Source: Paenibacillus plantiphilus (GTDB taxonomy: Bacteria > Bacillota > Bacilli > Paenibacillales > Paenibacillaceae). From it: a stretch of DNA of 64,000 nucleotides. Positions 17,153-26,390 of this stretch are shown here, in pieces. Positions within the stretch are counted from its first letter, which is position 1. Every line of letters begins with the position of its first letter. The stretch spans positions 62,001 through 126,000 of the forward strand of contig NZ_CAKMMF010000015.1 of assembly GCF_927798095.1 (NCBI RefSeq), given 5' to 3'. The notes beneath the pieces are model-generated. The model searched no databases. It had not been told where the DNA came from and worked only from the letters and a program-made list of their open reading frames with translations. The position numbers and the translations under genes were made by a program.

Positions 17153-19291
17153 CTATTCCCTTCTGCTCCATGGTGTCCACCAATTCCAATGACCGAGCCA
17201 TTTCATAAGCGAGGGTACAAGAACGAGCCGAATAATCGTTGCATCAACCAGTATAGCAACTGCAATCCCAATGCCCAGCTGTCGCACCCCCGCTACCTCG
17301 CCAAGCGCAAAAGGCGCTGTGACCGCAATCAAGATCGCGGCTGCCGATGTTATCATTTGACTCGTTGAGACTAAGCCGGTCAGAATCGCCTGCTCATTGC
17401 ATCCTGACTTTCGGTAGGCTTCATAGATTCGCGATACCAGGAACACGCCGTAGTCCATGCTTATGCCAAACACCAGACCAAATATAAAGACAGGAATCAT
17501 AATTGCGATACTGCTGGCGTCAATCCCCCCAATGCCTTCATCAAAAATCCACGCAAGAATGCCGAACGATGCACCCAGGCTCAACACATTCATAGCGATC
17601 GTCTTCAATGGAATTACAATGGAGCGAAATGCGATGGCCAGCACAATGAAATTAGTCGTAAAAATAAACAGCACAACATATTTAATGTTGTTAAATATGG
17701 CGTCATACACCTCCTGCTGATACTTCGCTTCTCCCCCCGCTTGCCAACGCAGCTTCTCTGATTCATCTCCCTGCTGCTCCCATTTCCGCACCCAATCCAT
17801 CGCTGCCGCTGAAGCTGCGCTCTCCTTCAGAATCACATGAACGAGAAGCTTACCTTCGTTCATATAGGGCTTCCATATCGGCGCATATGCCTCTGACCCA
17901 ATGGAATCCCCCCACTTCTCGCGCGGCATCGCTATCGTGGAGAAGACGGAATCAACCTTGGCAACGAGCGGGTCACGCTCCAAGCGCTTCACGACATCAT
18001 GAACAGCCACCACCTCTTCGGCCTCGAAGCGACCATTGCCGGATTGAGCCAGCAAATAAACATGCGCGTTCGACGGAGAATCAAAGTGAAAAGCAAAGGA
18101 TTGCGAAGCGACACGAGATGCGTATTGCTGAGGCAAAGAAGAGGCATCCGGGATGGCGATTTCCAATTTATTTAATGGCATTAACATAGAAATCAGCAGC
18201 AGGGAGGCTAACAGACTCATGATGACAGGCCGTCTCATGACGAAGGATGCCCATCTGTGCCAGAGCGTCCGCATGTGACGGAGGGAGCGAGGCTTGCTGG
18301 CCGCCCGCATGAACGGGGACAGCAAAGTCAGCAAGGCAGGCAGCAGCGTAAGTGTCAGCAGCACCGATACGGTCAGAACTGCAATAGCCCCAACGGCAAC
18401 AGAAGTGAAGATTGGGAGCGGAATAAACAGGATGCCAGCTAAACCGAGACCAGCACAGACCCCTGAGAGCAGCACAGATCTTCCGGCAGTATCCATCGTC
18501 GCGGCCATCGCCTGCTTCGCATCAGAGGTCTCTAATTCCTCACGAAACCTGCTGACGATAAGCAGGGCGAAATCTATACTGAGTGCCAGACCGACCATCG
18601 GAATGACATTGAGGACAAAGTTGGATAAAGTCAGCGCCAGCCCTAGATGATACATAAGCCCCATCGTGATGGTTACGCTGGTCATACCAATAACAACGGG
18701 CAGAATTGCCGGGACAATACCGCGAAAAGCGAACAGAAGCACAACAAACGCAATCGGGATGCCGATCATCTCGGCTTTTCTCAAATCCCGTTCACTAGCT
18801 GCATTAACATCGCGCTGGACGACAGATTTTCCCGTCATCGTCACGGTTGCGCTCTCATGTACAGGCAGGCTCGCTGCAGCAGCCTCCAGAAGCGAGTCCA
18901 TTTCATAGCTTGTATAAGAGGAAACCATGATGGCATAGGCGTAATTGCCCTTCATCATGGCGGGCTGCTCCGATGGAGAGATAATATCGCTAACCCCTTG
19001 CAGCCCCTCCAGCTTATATGTCGCAATTCCAATGAACCGCTTGAACTCCAGCGTGGAGAGCTGCGCCTCCCGTTCGAATAACAGAATGACCGGATTATCG
19101 GGAATATGAAACTGCTCTGCAAGAAGCCGTTGAACCTTCATATAATCACCGTCCGCAAGCAGACCATGATCCTTCAGCACAGCTGGCAGCTTGGGAGCAT
19201 CCATGCCGAATAGGAGCAGGAGTATCGCCCAAATTGTTATAACGATTCGAGGAAAGCGCTGGGAAATGACAGCAAGCATTTGAAATCCCAT
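17153..19291 (-). CDS. MMPL/RND-type lipid exporter of the type III PKS cluster
   Basis: The product of about 712 residues has two repeats of one span, a large outer loop and five spans, the MMPL layout. Motifs include GLALSIDFALLIVSRFREEL in the first half and FGISMDYGVFLVSRIYEAY in the second, carrying the proton-relay Asp residues. MMPL proteins export hydrophobic lipids. AGGAG seven nt before the ATG at 19291 is preferred over the GTG at 19309. It is the last gene of a same-strand set with a type III PKS, a methyltransferase and an FAD enzyme, so it probably exports or relocates the long-chain polyketide. Confidence 0.9.
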   Translation of the reverse strand: MGFQMLAVISQRFPRIVITIWAILLLLFGMDAPKLPAVLKDHGLLADGDYMKVQRLLAEQFHIPDNPVILLFEREAQLSTLEFKRFIGIATYKLEGLQGVSDIISPSEQPAMMKGNYAYAIMVSSYTSYEMDSLLEAAAASLPVHESATVTMTGKSVVQRDVNAASERDLRKAEMIGIPIAFVVLLFAFRGIVPAILPVVIGMTSVTITMGLMYHLGLALTLSNFVLNVIPMVGLALSIDFALLIVSRFREELETSDAKQAMAATMDTAGRSVLLSGVCAGLGLAGILFIPLPIFTSVAVGAIAVLTVSVLLTLTLLPALLTLLSPFMRAASKPRSLRHMRTLWHRWASFVMRRPVIMSLLASLLLISMLMPLNKLEIAIPDASSLPQQYASRVASQSFAFHFDSPSNAHVYLLAQSGNGRFEAEEVVAVHDVVKRLERDPLVAKVDSVFSTIAMPREKWGDSIGSEAYAPIWKPYMNEGKLLVHVILKESAASAAAMDWVRKWEQQGDESEKLRWQAGGEAKYQQEVYDAIFNNIKYVVLFIFTTNFIVLAIAFRSIVIPLKTIAMNVLSLGASFGILAWIFDEGIGGIDASSIAIMIPVFIFGLVFGISMDYGVFLVSRIYEAYRKSGCNEQAILTGLVSTSQMITSAAAILIAVTAPFALGEVAGVRQLGIGIAVAILVDATIIRLVLVPSLMKWLGHWNWWTPWSRRE

Positions 19292-19360
19292 ATACAAGCT
19301 CCTGTTCACTGGATAGATCTGTTCTTAAATCTACTATTGGATCGAATCAAAAGCAGTCAC

Positions 19361-20503
19361 TCAAATATTTAACCTCGTTAAACGAATCAGTTTACTTGTC
19401 AATCCAGGCGCCATTCCATGAATAGCGGCAAACATTCGCGGCACAGCAGGGACGCCTAGCAGCCCCTGCAGCAACCGTCCCCAGTACAGCGGACCAGTGA
19501 ATTCCCGTTCCACAGCAGCCGAATAATCCCGCTGCCAATCACCTAGCGTCATGTCTCCGCACAGGTAGCTGTGGCCCGCGTTGGCGCATAATTGCGCTGA
19601 TCTCAGCGCCATGGACATACCGTCACCGCATAGCGGAGGAATCATGACCGAAGCATCCCCCACATGCGGGATGGAATCCCATGCAATCAGTTTGCGGGCG
19701 GGATCAACTGGCGCGACAGCCTTTTGCGTGCCTGGAACGGGTATGCCAGCTCTCAATCTCTCTGCAAGCCTCTCATTTCTACTTGCGGCGTAGGCTATCA
19801 TTCCCGCTATTGATTTATCAGCATCAGCATTCTTAACAGTCTTCTGTGTCAGCAAAGCAGCAACATTGACTGCGCCGCCTTCTATCGGACATAGGCCCAT
19901 ATATCCGCCCGAAAAAAAATAGAGCTCAACAACCCGCTCCATTTCAATCCCCCTGTAATGCGATTTAATCCCGACATACGACTTATTCACCGGCCCCCCT
20001 GCCCCATGCGCCAGCAAACCAGCACGCCGGTTTGCGCCCCATGCAGCAATAACAGCTCCGACATCATAGAGCTGCTGCCTATTCTCCTGCTTTGTCATAA
20101 TCCTATATCGACGATCAATAGAATCCAGACCAGCAGCTGTTGCGCCTGTCACAACATCCACACCCGATCTGCGTGCTGCTTCGTGAATCGCCGCATCCAG
20201 CGCATACCGGCTTACACCAAGCGCTGTTCCAGGCAGAGGAATGTCGATCACCGCGCCATGATTCAGAATTAAGCGTACCTGCCGTATCTCGCTAGGCTGA
20301 AGCGATGTCACAGCCTCCAGCAGCCCTAGCGAGCGCAAGCTGCACAGCGACTCCGGTGAAAGAAATTCACCGCATACCTTATGGCGCGGGAACTGCTGGC
20401 GGTCGATCAATAGAATTCTCCACCCTTTGTCGGCTAAAGCTTTTGCCACGCTGCTGCCCGCAATTCCGGCGCCAAGTACTGCTGCATCATAGACCGTATC
20501 CAT
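19361..20503 (-). CDS. FAD-dependent oxidoreductase (geranylgeranyl-reductase/monooxygenase family) of the PKS cluster
   Basis: The product starts with a dinucleotide-binding motif, VYDAAVLGAGIAGSSVAKAL, then RHKVCGEFLSPESL, typical of geranylgeranyl reductase-like and aromatic monooxygenase flavoproteins, and the FAD motif VGDASVMIPPLCGDGMSMAL. An upstream in-frame extension to 20632 overlaps the previous gene. GTGGAG before the ATG at 20503 marks the real start, 26 bp after the methyltransferase stop. It probably tailors the polyketide by hydroxylation, quinone formation or reduction. The reaction cannot be settled from sequence alone. Confidence 0.9.
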   Translation of the reverse strand: MDTVYDAAVLGAGIAGSSVAKALADKGWRILLIDRQQFPRHKVCGEFLSPESLCSLRSLGLLEAVTSLQPSEIRQVRLILNHGAVIDIPLPGTALGVSRYALDAAIHEAARRSGVDVVTGATAAGLDSIDRRYRIMTKQENRQQLYDVGAVIAAWGANRRAGLLAHGAGGPVNKSYVGIKSHYRGIEMERVVELYFFSGGYMGLCPIEGGAVNVAALLTQKTVKNADADKSIAGMIAYAASRNERLAERLRAGIPVPGTQKAVAPVDPARKLIAWDSIPHVGDASVMIPPLCGDGMSMALRSAQLCANAGHSYLCGDMTLGDWQRDYSAAVEREFTGPLYWGRLLQGLLGVPAVPRMFAAIHGMAPGLTSKLIRLTRLNI

Positions 20504-20529
20504 CTGATTCAACTCCACGAATGATTTGA

Positions 20530-21246
20530 TTACTCCACTATCTTCTCGATAACGACTGCATATCGAAACAGCGCCCGCCATGAGTAGTGCAGCTTCACCG
20601 CTGAGCCCAACTCCGCTTTGAGCCGATCCCAATCGTGAGAACGGAAGCCTTTTGCAACGGATAGCGGTCCGTCATGAAGAATGTAACGATTATTCGAGAG
20701 CATTCGCGTTGTGAGCCATACGGAACACCATGGCAGCCAATGCCGATGAATATCATTGATGACGATGCCTAATCGTGACAGCTTCAGCATGCTTGCGGCG
20801 ACATTCGGCAGCTCCGCATCGGAGAAGTGATGAAAAAACTGCGTCCCTGTAACAATATCCGCATGGCATGAAGTCAGAGTGAACAGATCCCCTTTTGCCA
20901 CGTGAACCCTTGGTTCATTGCGGAAGAAATCCCTTGCCTCCTGACATGCCTCTTCTGTGATATCTATAAGTGTAATGCTGAGATCAACTCCGGCAGCTGA
21001 AGCCCATTTCAATAACTGTGCGTTGGCATCACCTGAGCCGGACCCTACATCCATAATCGTCAATCGTTTGGGCTTGTCTGCCAGCCTCCACAATCTGCGC
21101 ACCCCATACACAGTTGGCGAGGCGGCGGCAAAAATTCGATTAAGCAACCGCAGATGTGCAAGCGCCTCCTGCAGTTCAGCCCCTCCAATGGTGAAATTGT
21201 CCATTAGCTCCGGTTCGCTCGAACGTTCCCGCAGCCAACTACGCAT
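20530..21246 (-). CDS. Class I SAM-dependent methyltransferase of the PKS cluster
   Basis: A Rossmann methyltransferase of about 238 residues. The SAM motif is LTIMDVGSGSGDANAQLL, followed by LIDITEEAC and GTQFFHHFSDAELP. It is the kind of methyltransferase found beside bacterial type III PKS genes (BpsB is the Bacillus counterpart, an isoprenylcysteine-type enzyme, so not the same family). The ATG at 21246 lies within the PKS stop region (8-bp overlap); GTG at 21259-21261 is an alternative start. Translational coupling with the PKS is likely. It may O-methylate a resorcinol or pyrone hydroxyl. Confidence 0.88.
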   Translation of the reverse strand: MRSWLRERSSEPELMDNFTIGGAELQEALAHLRLLNRIFAAASPTVYGVRRLWRLADKPKRLTIMDVGSGSGDANAQLLKWASAAGVDLSITLIDITEEACQEARDFFRNEPRVHVAKGDLFTLTSCHADIVTGTQFFHHFSDAELPNVAASMLKLSRLGIVINDIHRHWLPWCSVWLTTRMLSNNRYILHDGPLSVAKGFRSHDWDRLKAELGSAVKLHYSWRALFRYAVVIEKIVE

Positions 21247-22402
21247 AGGCGCCGTAAGCACCCTTCACTTGTCCACTCGTGGACGGGACATAGTGAAAGC
21301 ACATCATCTCGGCTGTCAGGCCAGGTCCGAAGGCCAGCGCAATACCGCTTTTACAATCGGCGTATGCCGTCTGAACAAGCTCTCTCTTCATTTCGTCCAG
21401 GACGAACAATATTGTAGCTGAAGATAGATTCCCGTAGTTGCGCAGCACATTGCGGCTATATCTCGTTTGCACCTCGCCTAGCTCGAACATTTCCTGCATC
21501 GTGTCCACTATGCCTCTGCCTCCCGGATGGATCGCCCACAGCTCGGGCTTCGCCCGATCATTCAACAACCGCTGGACTTCGAGCGGGATCGTCTCGCCTA
21601 GACGCCGTGGAATTTCCGGGGACAGATACAGCTCGAAGCCATGATCACCGACTTCCCATACCATCTGCCCCGCACTATCAGGCAGCAATACAGAATGCTC
21701 GTCACCCAGCTGAAATACCACAGGATGTCCAGCTTCTAATCCAGCGGTGGAGCCTACCACACAAGCAGACGCGCCGTCACCGAAGAAGGAAGACGCCAAC
21801 AGGTCCTCTTTCTCTGCCGATGGCTGAATATGCAGCGTGCATAACTCTACGCATACGATTAGCACTTGGGCAGACGGCTTGGCAGATACGATTCCTTTTG
21901 CTAGACTAATGGCCTTCAGCCCTGCTGCGCAGCCAAGAAAGTTAAGCGGGATGCGATTCACTGTGACGGCTAGTCCGAGCTGCTGAGCTACAGACGTATC
22001 CAAACCTGGCAGGAATTGCCCCGTACAGCTCACCGTGATCAAATGGGTGATGTCGTGCGTATTCACATTGCTATCCCTTATTGCTCGTCTAGCAGCCTCC
22101 AGCCCGAGTGGAACAGATTCCCGTTTAAATGTTCGCATCCGTTCGGAAGTTGTTGGTATTTCTCCCTCCGTTGTGTGCGGTAAATAACGACAGCTTGCTG
22201 AAGGCGCAAGTAGATCTGGATCGCATGTATAGCGGGTATGTACACCGCTTTGCCTGAAAATCCGCTTCGCCCATCTGGCGGCAACGGGATACCTTTCCAA
22301 TGCCTCGCATAACCTCTGCGATGCATCCTCCTGATCGATCCGGCAATTTGGTACGGCTGTACCTATTCCCAGAATCGCAACGATGGGATCAGCGTGTTCC
22401 AT
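21239..22402 (-). CDS. Type III polyketide synthase (chalcone/stilbene synthase family)
   Basis: The product of about 387 residues has the thiolase fold and full catalytic triad: Cys in PLNFLGCAAGLKAI (about residue 158), His in LWAIHPGGRGIVD and Asn in VLRNYGNLSSATILFVLDEM. GDGASACVVG is also present. Bacterial members in Firmicutes typically make alkylpyrones and alkylresorcinols from long acyl-CoA starters and malonyl-CoA. TTG (22426) and ATG (22414) starts are possible upstream, but AAGGAG overlaps them and best serves the ATG at 22402. It is the first gene of the cluster that runs to the MMPL exporter. Confidence 0.94.
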   Translation of the reverse strand: MEHADPIVAILGIGTAVPNCRIDQEDASQRLCEALERYPVAARWAKRIFRQSGVHTRYTCDPDLLAPSASCRYLPHTTEGEIPTTSERMRTFKRESVPLGLEAARRAIRDSNVNTHDITHLITVSCTGQFLPGLDTSVAQQLGLAVTVNRIPLNFLGCAAGLKAISLAKGIVSAKPSAQVLIVCVELCTLHIQPSAEKEDLLASSFFGDGASACVVGSTAGLEAGHPVVFQLGDEHSVLLPDSAGQMVWEVGDHGFELYLSPEIPRRLGETIPLEVQRLLNDRAKPELWAIHPGGRGIVDTMQEMFELGEVQTRYSRNVLRNYGNLSSATILFVLDEMKRELVQTAYADCKSGIALAFGPGLTAEMMCFHYVPSTSGQVKGAYGAYA

Positions 22403-22511
22403 CCCTGCAACCATCTCCTTGGACAAGAATCAAGCTTTACAACAGCTTATTCATAGACAGGCTTCAATATGCGCCGTCCAGGTACGACACTCAACATAGC
22501 AGCAGGTCTTT

Positions 22512-22756
22512 CACTCCTTTTACCCACTATCCCCATGACTCAGTGTGACAAATTACAAAACAAATATCGTGACAAATCGCAAGACGAACAGTATGATTTT
22601 CACACCGCTCGCAGCTCCCAGCATGCAGTGTTTCGCTGCAAGACAGCGGTCGGTCGACCACATGCACAATTAGCGAATCCGTCGAATCCTTCACCAAAAG
22701 GCTGCTCCTCCATCCGTCCTGAGCAATGGGGATAGCGCCCAAAAGGACAACACCCC
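22512..22756. repeat. Inverted-repeat-ended element (CTATCCCC family), long form
   Basis: Two arms of about 30 bp face each other: CTCCTTTTACCCACTATCC at about 22512 and, reversed, GTCCTTTTGGGCGCTATCC ending near 22752; both arms continue into CC then a CTCAG-like segment. They enclose about 170 bp without a gene. The same arm sequence, with the arms almost fused, occurs at 31266-31322. The element lies upstream of the type III PKS gene and may include its promoter. Confidence 0.5.
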
Positions 22757-22840
22757 CCCCTTCCAGCCCGGTTCATCGTGCAGCTCAACAACAGATCCTA
22801 GCATCCCGACATCCAGAGGAGCCGCGATTGATCAACAACA

Positions 22841-22870
22841 CAACAAAGCAGATCACCTTCGTGATCTGCT
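22841..22870 (-). terminator. Terminator after the gene at 22887-23330
   Basis: AGCAGATCAC and GTGATCTGCT form a perfect 10-bp stem with a 4-nt loop, followed on the minus strand by TTTGTTGTG. Confidence 0.75.
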
Positions 22871-22886
22871 TGTCCATCCCTTACAA

Positions 22887-23330
22887 TCAGCCAGTAAAGT
22901 TGCCTGCGACCGCTGTGCCGCTAAAGTTCCTTGCTCCGACAGTAGTACCTGGGTTAGCTGCTGCTGTGAATATTTCCGCCGTATATTGAATCTGACCTGT
23001 AGCAACAACCGCTGCTGGCGGAAAATCAACCGTGCTGAAGCCGAATGCTTGATTATCCAAGGAATCCGCAGCACCGTAGACGGTCTCGAAGATTAATACG
23101 GCGTTCCGATAAACATGAATCGTCACTGTGCCGAATTGAGGGCCGACAACAACTTTGGCATAACCATTCAATTGCACACGGACCAAGCCATGATTGGCAA
23201 CCGATACACCCCCAGTTTGCAATCCGATATCACCGAAGACCAACGGAGTTGCAGCAACTGGTATAGCAGTTGGAGAAGCATCGGTATTTGCTTGCTGTGA
23301 AATTCGCATATCAATAAATTGAATCGTCAT
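22887..23330 (-). CDS. Beta-rich protein of unknown function (possible spore-surface protein)
   Basis: The product of about 147 residues has no cysteine, no signal peptide and alternating hydrophobic residues (VRVQLNGYAKVVVGPQFGTV, then VTIHVYRNAVLIFETVYGA), suggesting a beta-sandwich. Its start is MTIQFIDMRISQQ, after a near-perfect AGGAGGTGA site. Small jelly-roll proteins of this sort without export signals occur in spore outer layers, but no specific family is recognised; that role is inference. A glycosyltransferase gene follows upstream on the same strand and might act on a surface protein. Confidence 0.75.
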   Translation of the reverse strand: MTIQFIDMRISQQANTDASPTAIPVAATPLVFGDIGLQTGGVSVANHGLVRVQLNGYAKVVVGPQFGTVTIHVYRNAVLIFETVYGAADSLDNQAFGFSTVDFPPAAVVATGQIQYTAEIFTAAANPGTTVGARNFSGTAVAGNFTG

Positions 23331-23410
23331 AAAATCACCTCCTGCCATGTTCTAATCTAGCATATGATAGGAGGCTTTAATTGGATTGGACAATCTACTA
23401 ACAGGAGCGT

Positions 23411-24496
23411 TTATCCGCTTCTAACCCCGATTGTGCTTAATATGTTATTGAAATCAGCAATATAGCGCTGGGGCGAATACGTTGTCCGAATATACTGCTC
23501 CCCTTGCGTTATGATCGTTGTGCGGAGACTCTTGTTCTCGATCAGCTCGACGGCCTCATGAATGGCTTCATTCGCCGTTCCAGACATAAAGAACTTCCCT
23601 GTAACGTTATGGATGATTGAGCTTCTGATCCCTTCCGAATCCGTACTCAGAACCGGACAGCGGCAGCTAAGCGCCTCTGACGCCGCGTAACCGAAGCTTT
23701 CAACATTCGACGTCGAGATAAGCAAGCCGCCGGAGTCGCTTATGGCTGACAAATAATGAGGCATTTCCGAATGAGGCACATTCGATCGAACGCTAAGTCG
23801 ATTAACAAGTCTGAGCTGGCGCACCACCGCCTCGAATTGATCCCTTTCATCCGCTTCAAAGATATTGGCGTCCTCGAACATCCATAGTTGCAGCTTCGGA
23901 TACCGATATAGCAGCCCGCTTCCAATCTGCAGAAACAACCGCCAGTTTTTATTGCGCTCAATTCTTCCTATCCAGGCAATAATCGGCTCCTCGCTGGAAG
24001 AATCCAGACTCGTAGGCATATAGCGAAACTGTTCAGAATCGACAATATTCTGCACATAGAATCGGGGAAAGTCGGAAAGATAAGTATTGAACAGCTCCAT
24101 CAAATGCGGAGTTTCGTGGGTTATCGCACCGCTCGCATAACGTCTGATGTGCGCCACAGCATTCGACAGCGTTGACCGCGCCTGCTCTCTGCTGCCCAAT
24201 CCCTGCGCTTCATAGATCAGCCGCCCTTGATAGCCGAGCTCGCGAAGTCTCTGCATGAGCAGATGGTCGCATATGGATACGATCACATCATACTGGTTGG
24301 CCTGAAGAACCATTCGCAGCTCATCATCCCGATCTGTTATAAACAAGGGGATATCAATTATATTTTGCCGTCCTGCGCCATCTCTCAGGTAGAGCAAATG
24401 ACATTCAATGCCCGCACGTCTAAGAGCGTGGCATCTTAGTCGATTCATTGTTTCTACCCCGCCGCTCGGCACAACATAACAGAATAATATTCTCAT
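23411..24496 (-). CDS. Glycosyltransferase family 4
   Basis: The 361-residue product has a GT-B fold. The N-terminus MRILFCYVVPSGGVETMNRL carries the GT4 Gly loop. The C-terminal half has IAWIGRIERNKNWRLFLQIG and the donor-site block STSNVESFGYAASEALSCR with the E-x7-E motif. It should transfer an activated sugar in the cytoplasm; the acceptor is unknown. It is divergent from the MFS pump, and its downstream neighbour on the same strand is the beta-rich protein at 22887-23330. Confidence 0.9.
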   Translation of the reverse strand: MRILFCYVVPSGGVETMNRLRCHALRRAGIECHLLYLRDGAGRQNIIDIPLFITDRDDELRMVLQANQYDVIVSICDHLLMQRLRELGYQGRLIYEAQGLGSREQARSTLSNAVAHIRRYASGAITHETPHLMELFNTYLSDFPRFYVQNIVDSEQFRYMPTSLDSSSEEPIIAWIGRIERNKNWRLFLQIGSGLLYRYPKLQLWMFEDANIFEADERDQFEAVVRQLRLVNRLSVRSNVPHSEMPHYLSAISDSGGLLISTSNVESFGYAASEALSCRCPVLSTDSEGIRSSIIHNVTGKFFMSGTANEAIHEAVELIENKSLRTTIITQGEQYIRTTYSPQRYIADFNNILSTIGVRSG

Positions 24497-24584
24497 AAGC
24501 CCCGGCTCACTCCCCTTAGCTGTTCAGTAAACTATCTCCTATACTATGCCACTAGATAAGGTTTGATTGGGTTATGCTTCCGTA

Positions 24585-24613
24585 TTGATTTTTTATTCAC
24601 GATGCATTATGAT
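24585..24613 (+). promoter_or_regulatory. Promoter of the MFS pump gene
   Basis: TTGATT (24585-24590), a 17-bp spacer and TATGAT (24608-24613). Confidence 0.6.
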
Positions 24614-24621
24614 CAATTAAT

Positions 24622-24636
24622 TAGGTTGCCTACCTA
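24622..24636. promoter_or_regulatory. Candidate MarR operator
   Basis: TAGGT-TGCCT-ACCTA is a perfect 5-5-5 inverted repeat just downstream of the predicted -10, overlapping the likely start of transcription. A MarR gene lies at the end of the same transcript. Confidence 0.5.
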
Positions 24637-24701
24637 TCTATTTACTTCAATTTTGTTCGTTTGGGCATCCTATACCTTAATTCACAGAGAGAGGGAAATC
24701 T

Positions 24702-26312
24702 ATGGAGCAATTAACACAGAAAGAGAAAGTGACCATTATGTTTGCTTTAATGGCAGCCATGTTCTTCGCAGCCATTAATCAGACAATCGTCAGTTCGGCA
24801 ATGCCGAGAATTATCGCCCTGCTTGGCGGTATGGAGTATTATTCATGGGTTCTGACCATCTTTATGCTGACATCCACAATCGCAACGATTCTGGTTGGCA
24901 AGCTATCAGATATATACGGACGCAAGCCGTTTCTATTGATGGGGATCATCACCTTCATGATCGGCACATTCCTGGTCGGAACCTCGACCTCGATTTTCCA
25001 AATGATTGCTTATCGCGGAGTTCAAGGAATCGGCGCAGGCATTCTGATGTCAACCACAATAACAGCAGTGGGCGATCTGTTTGCCCCTCGCGAGCGGGCC
25101 AAATGGACCGGGGTTATGATGGCTGTCTTCGGATTCTCCAGTGTGCTTGGTCCAACACTTGGTGGAGTCATGGTCGACCATATGGCGTGGAAATGGCTGT
25201 TCTGGATCTTCTTGCCACTAGGTCTCGTCGTACTGGTCATGATATGGTTTATGTTTCCCAAGTCTGCTCGCAAAACCTCAGAATCCATTGATTATTGGGG
25301 CTCGCTGTTCCTGTCCATCACAATTATCGGTCTACTGCTCGGTTTCTCATGGGCGGGTTCGAAGTATGACTGGTCCTCCTATCAGATCATTGGACTATTC
25401 ACTATCTCTGCAGTGAGCCTTGTCATCCTGCTGCTCATTGAGAGAAAAGCGAAGAGCCCTGTCTTGCCGCTGTCTATGTTCAAGAATAGCATCGTGACCG
25501 TTTCGAACTCCATCGGCTTTTTGATGAATGCCGGCATGATGGGTGCAATGATCTATCTGCCATTCTTCGTGCAAGGCGTAGAAGGCGTGTCTGCTACGAA
25601 GTCAGGCTTCGTAACGATGCCGATGTCTATTATGATGATCATTCTAAGCTCCCTTGTAGGTCGCTGGATATCCAAGTCAGGCAAGTACAAGCGCTACGCC
25701 ATGACCGGAACCATAATAATGGTCGCAGGCATGATCATGATGGCATTCATGTCCAGCATCGTTATGGCCGTTGCCAGCATGTGTGTGTTCGGTATTGGGC
25801 TGGGTCTTTGTATGCCTGTATTCACATTGACTGTTCAGAATGCCGTTGCCCCTTCCCAGCTTGGTGTAGCTACCGCCACATCAACATTATTCCGTAACCT
25901 TGGCGGAACAATCGGAATTGCCGTATTGGGCTCCGTGATGAATTCCACCATGTCGCATAAGCTGGAGAATGCGATGGCTACCTCGGAGATTGACCTATCG
26001 AAGCTTGAGCCAGAGAAAGCTGGCGAATTGTCGAAGCTGCTTGATCCGCAGCTGCTATTGAATCAGCCCAAGCTTCTGGAGCTGCAATCCACATTGCCGG
26101 ATCAAATCAAGCCGCTGTTCACCCAGATGATCGATATGCTGCGTTCTGTACTGAGCAGCACGTTAACGATTGTCTTCCTTATTGGCGCAATACTGTTGTT
26201 TGTTGCATTTGTACTCGTCTTTTTCCTAAAAGAAATACCGCTGCGCACTTCCAATGCTGCTAACTCCGAGCAAGAAAAGACAAAGGAAGCCGCTCAGCCT
26301 GAAGTCAATTAA
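24702..26312 (+). CDS. MFS multidrug exporter, DHA2 (14-span, EmrB/QacA) family
   Basis: The 536-residue product is a 14-span MFS transporter. It has motif A GKLSDIYGRKPFLLMG after loop 2 and motif C-like GFSSVLGPTLGGVMVDHMAWKW in span 5, diagnostic for antiporters that export drugs with proton. NQTIVSSAMPRI in span 1 is the DHA2 D1-type motif. The C-terminus is charged. It is followed 78 bp later by a MarR regulator, with a promoter and palindrome in front, so the pair forms a self-controlled efflux operon. Confidence 0.93.
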   Translation: MEQLTQKEKVTIMFALMAAMFFAAINQTIVSSAMPRIIALLGGMEYYSWVLTIFMLTSTIATILVGKLSDIYGRKPFLLMGIITFMIGTFLVGTSTSIFQMIAYRGVQGIGAGILMSTTITAVGDLFAPRERAKWTGVMMAVFGFSSVLGPTLGGVMVDHMAWKWLFWIFLPLGLVVLVMIWFMFPKSARKTSESIDYWGSLFLSITIIGLLLGFSWAGSKYDWSSYQIIGLFTISAVSLVILLLIERKAKSPVLPLSMFKNSIVTVSNSIGFLMNAGMMGAMIYLPFFVQGVEGVSATKSGFVTMPMSIMMIILSSLVGRWISKSGKYKRYAMTGTIIMVAGMIMMAFMSSIVMAVASMCVFGIGLGLCMPVFTLTVQNAVAPSQLGVATATSTLFRNLGGTIGIAVLGSVMNSTMSHKLENAMATSEIDLSKLEPEKAGELSKLLDPQLLLNQPKLLELQSTLPDQIKPLFTQMIDMLRSVLSSTLTIVFLIGAILLFVAFVLVFFLKEIPLRTSNAANSEQEKTKEAAQPEVN

Positions 26313-26390
26313 GATTGCCGCATTTTCTTTTATAAGGTAGACTTATATTAAGCTTTGCATCTTCCGTATAATATGAAAAAGGTGAATCCG

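Noticed and set aside
20504-20632. N-terminal extension of the FAD enzyme
   Set aside because: It overlaps the methyltransferase gene and lacks a ribosome site; GTGGAG before 20503 marks the start.
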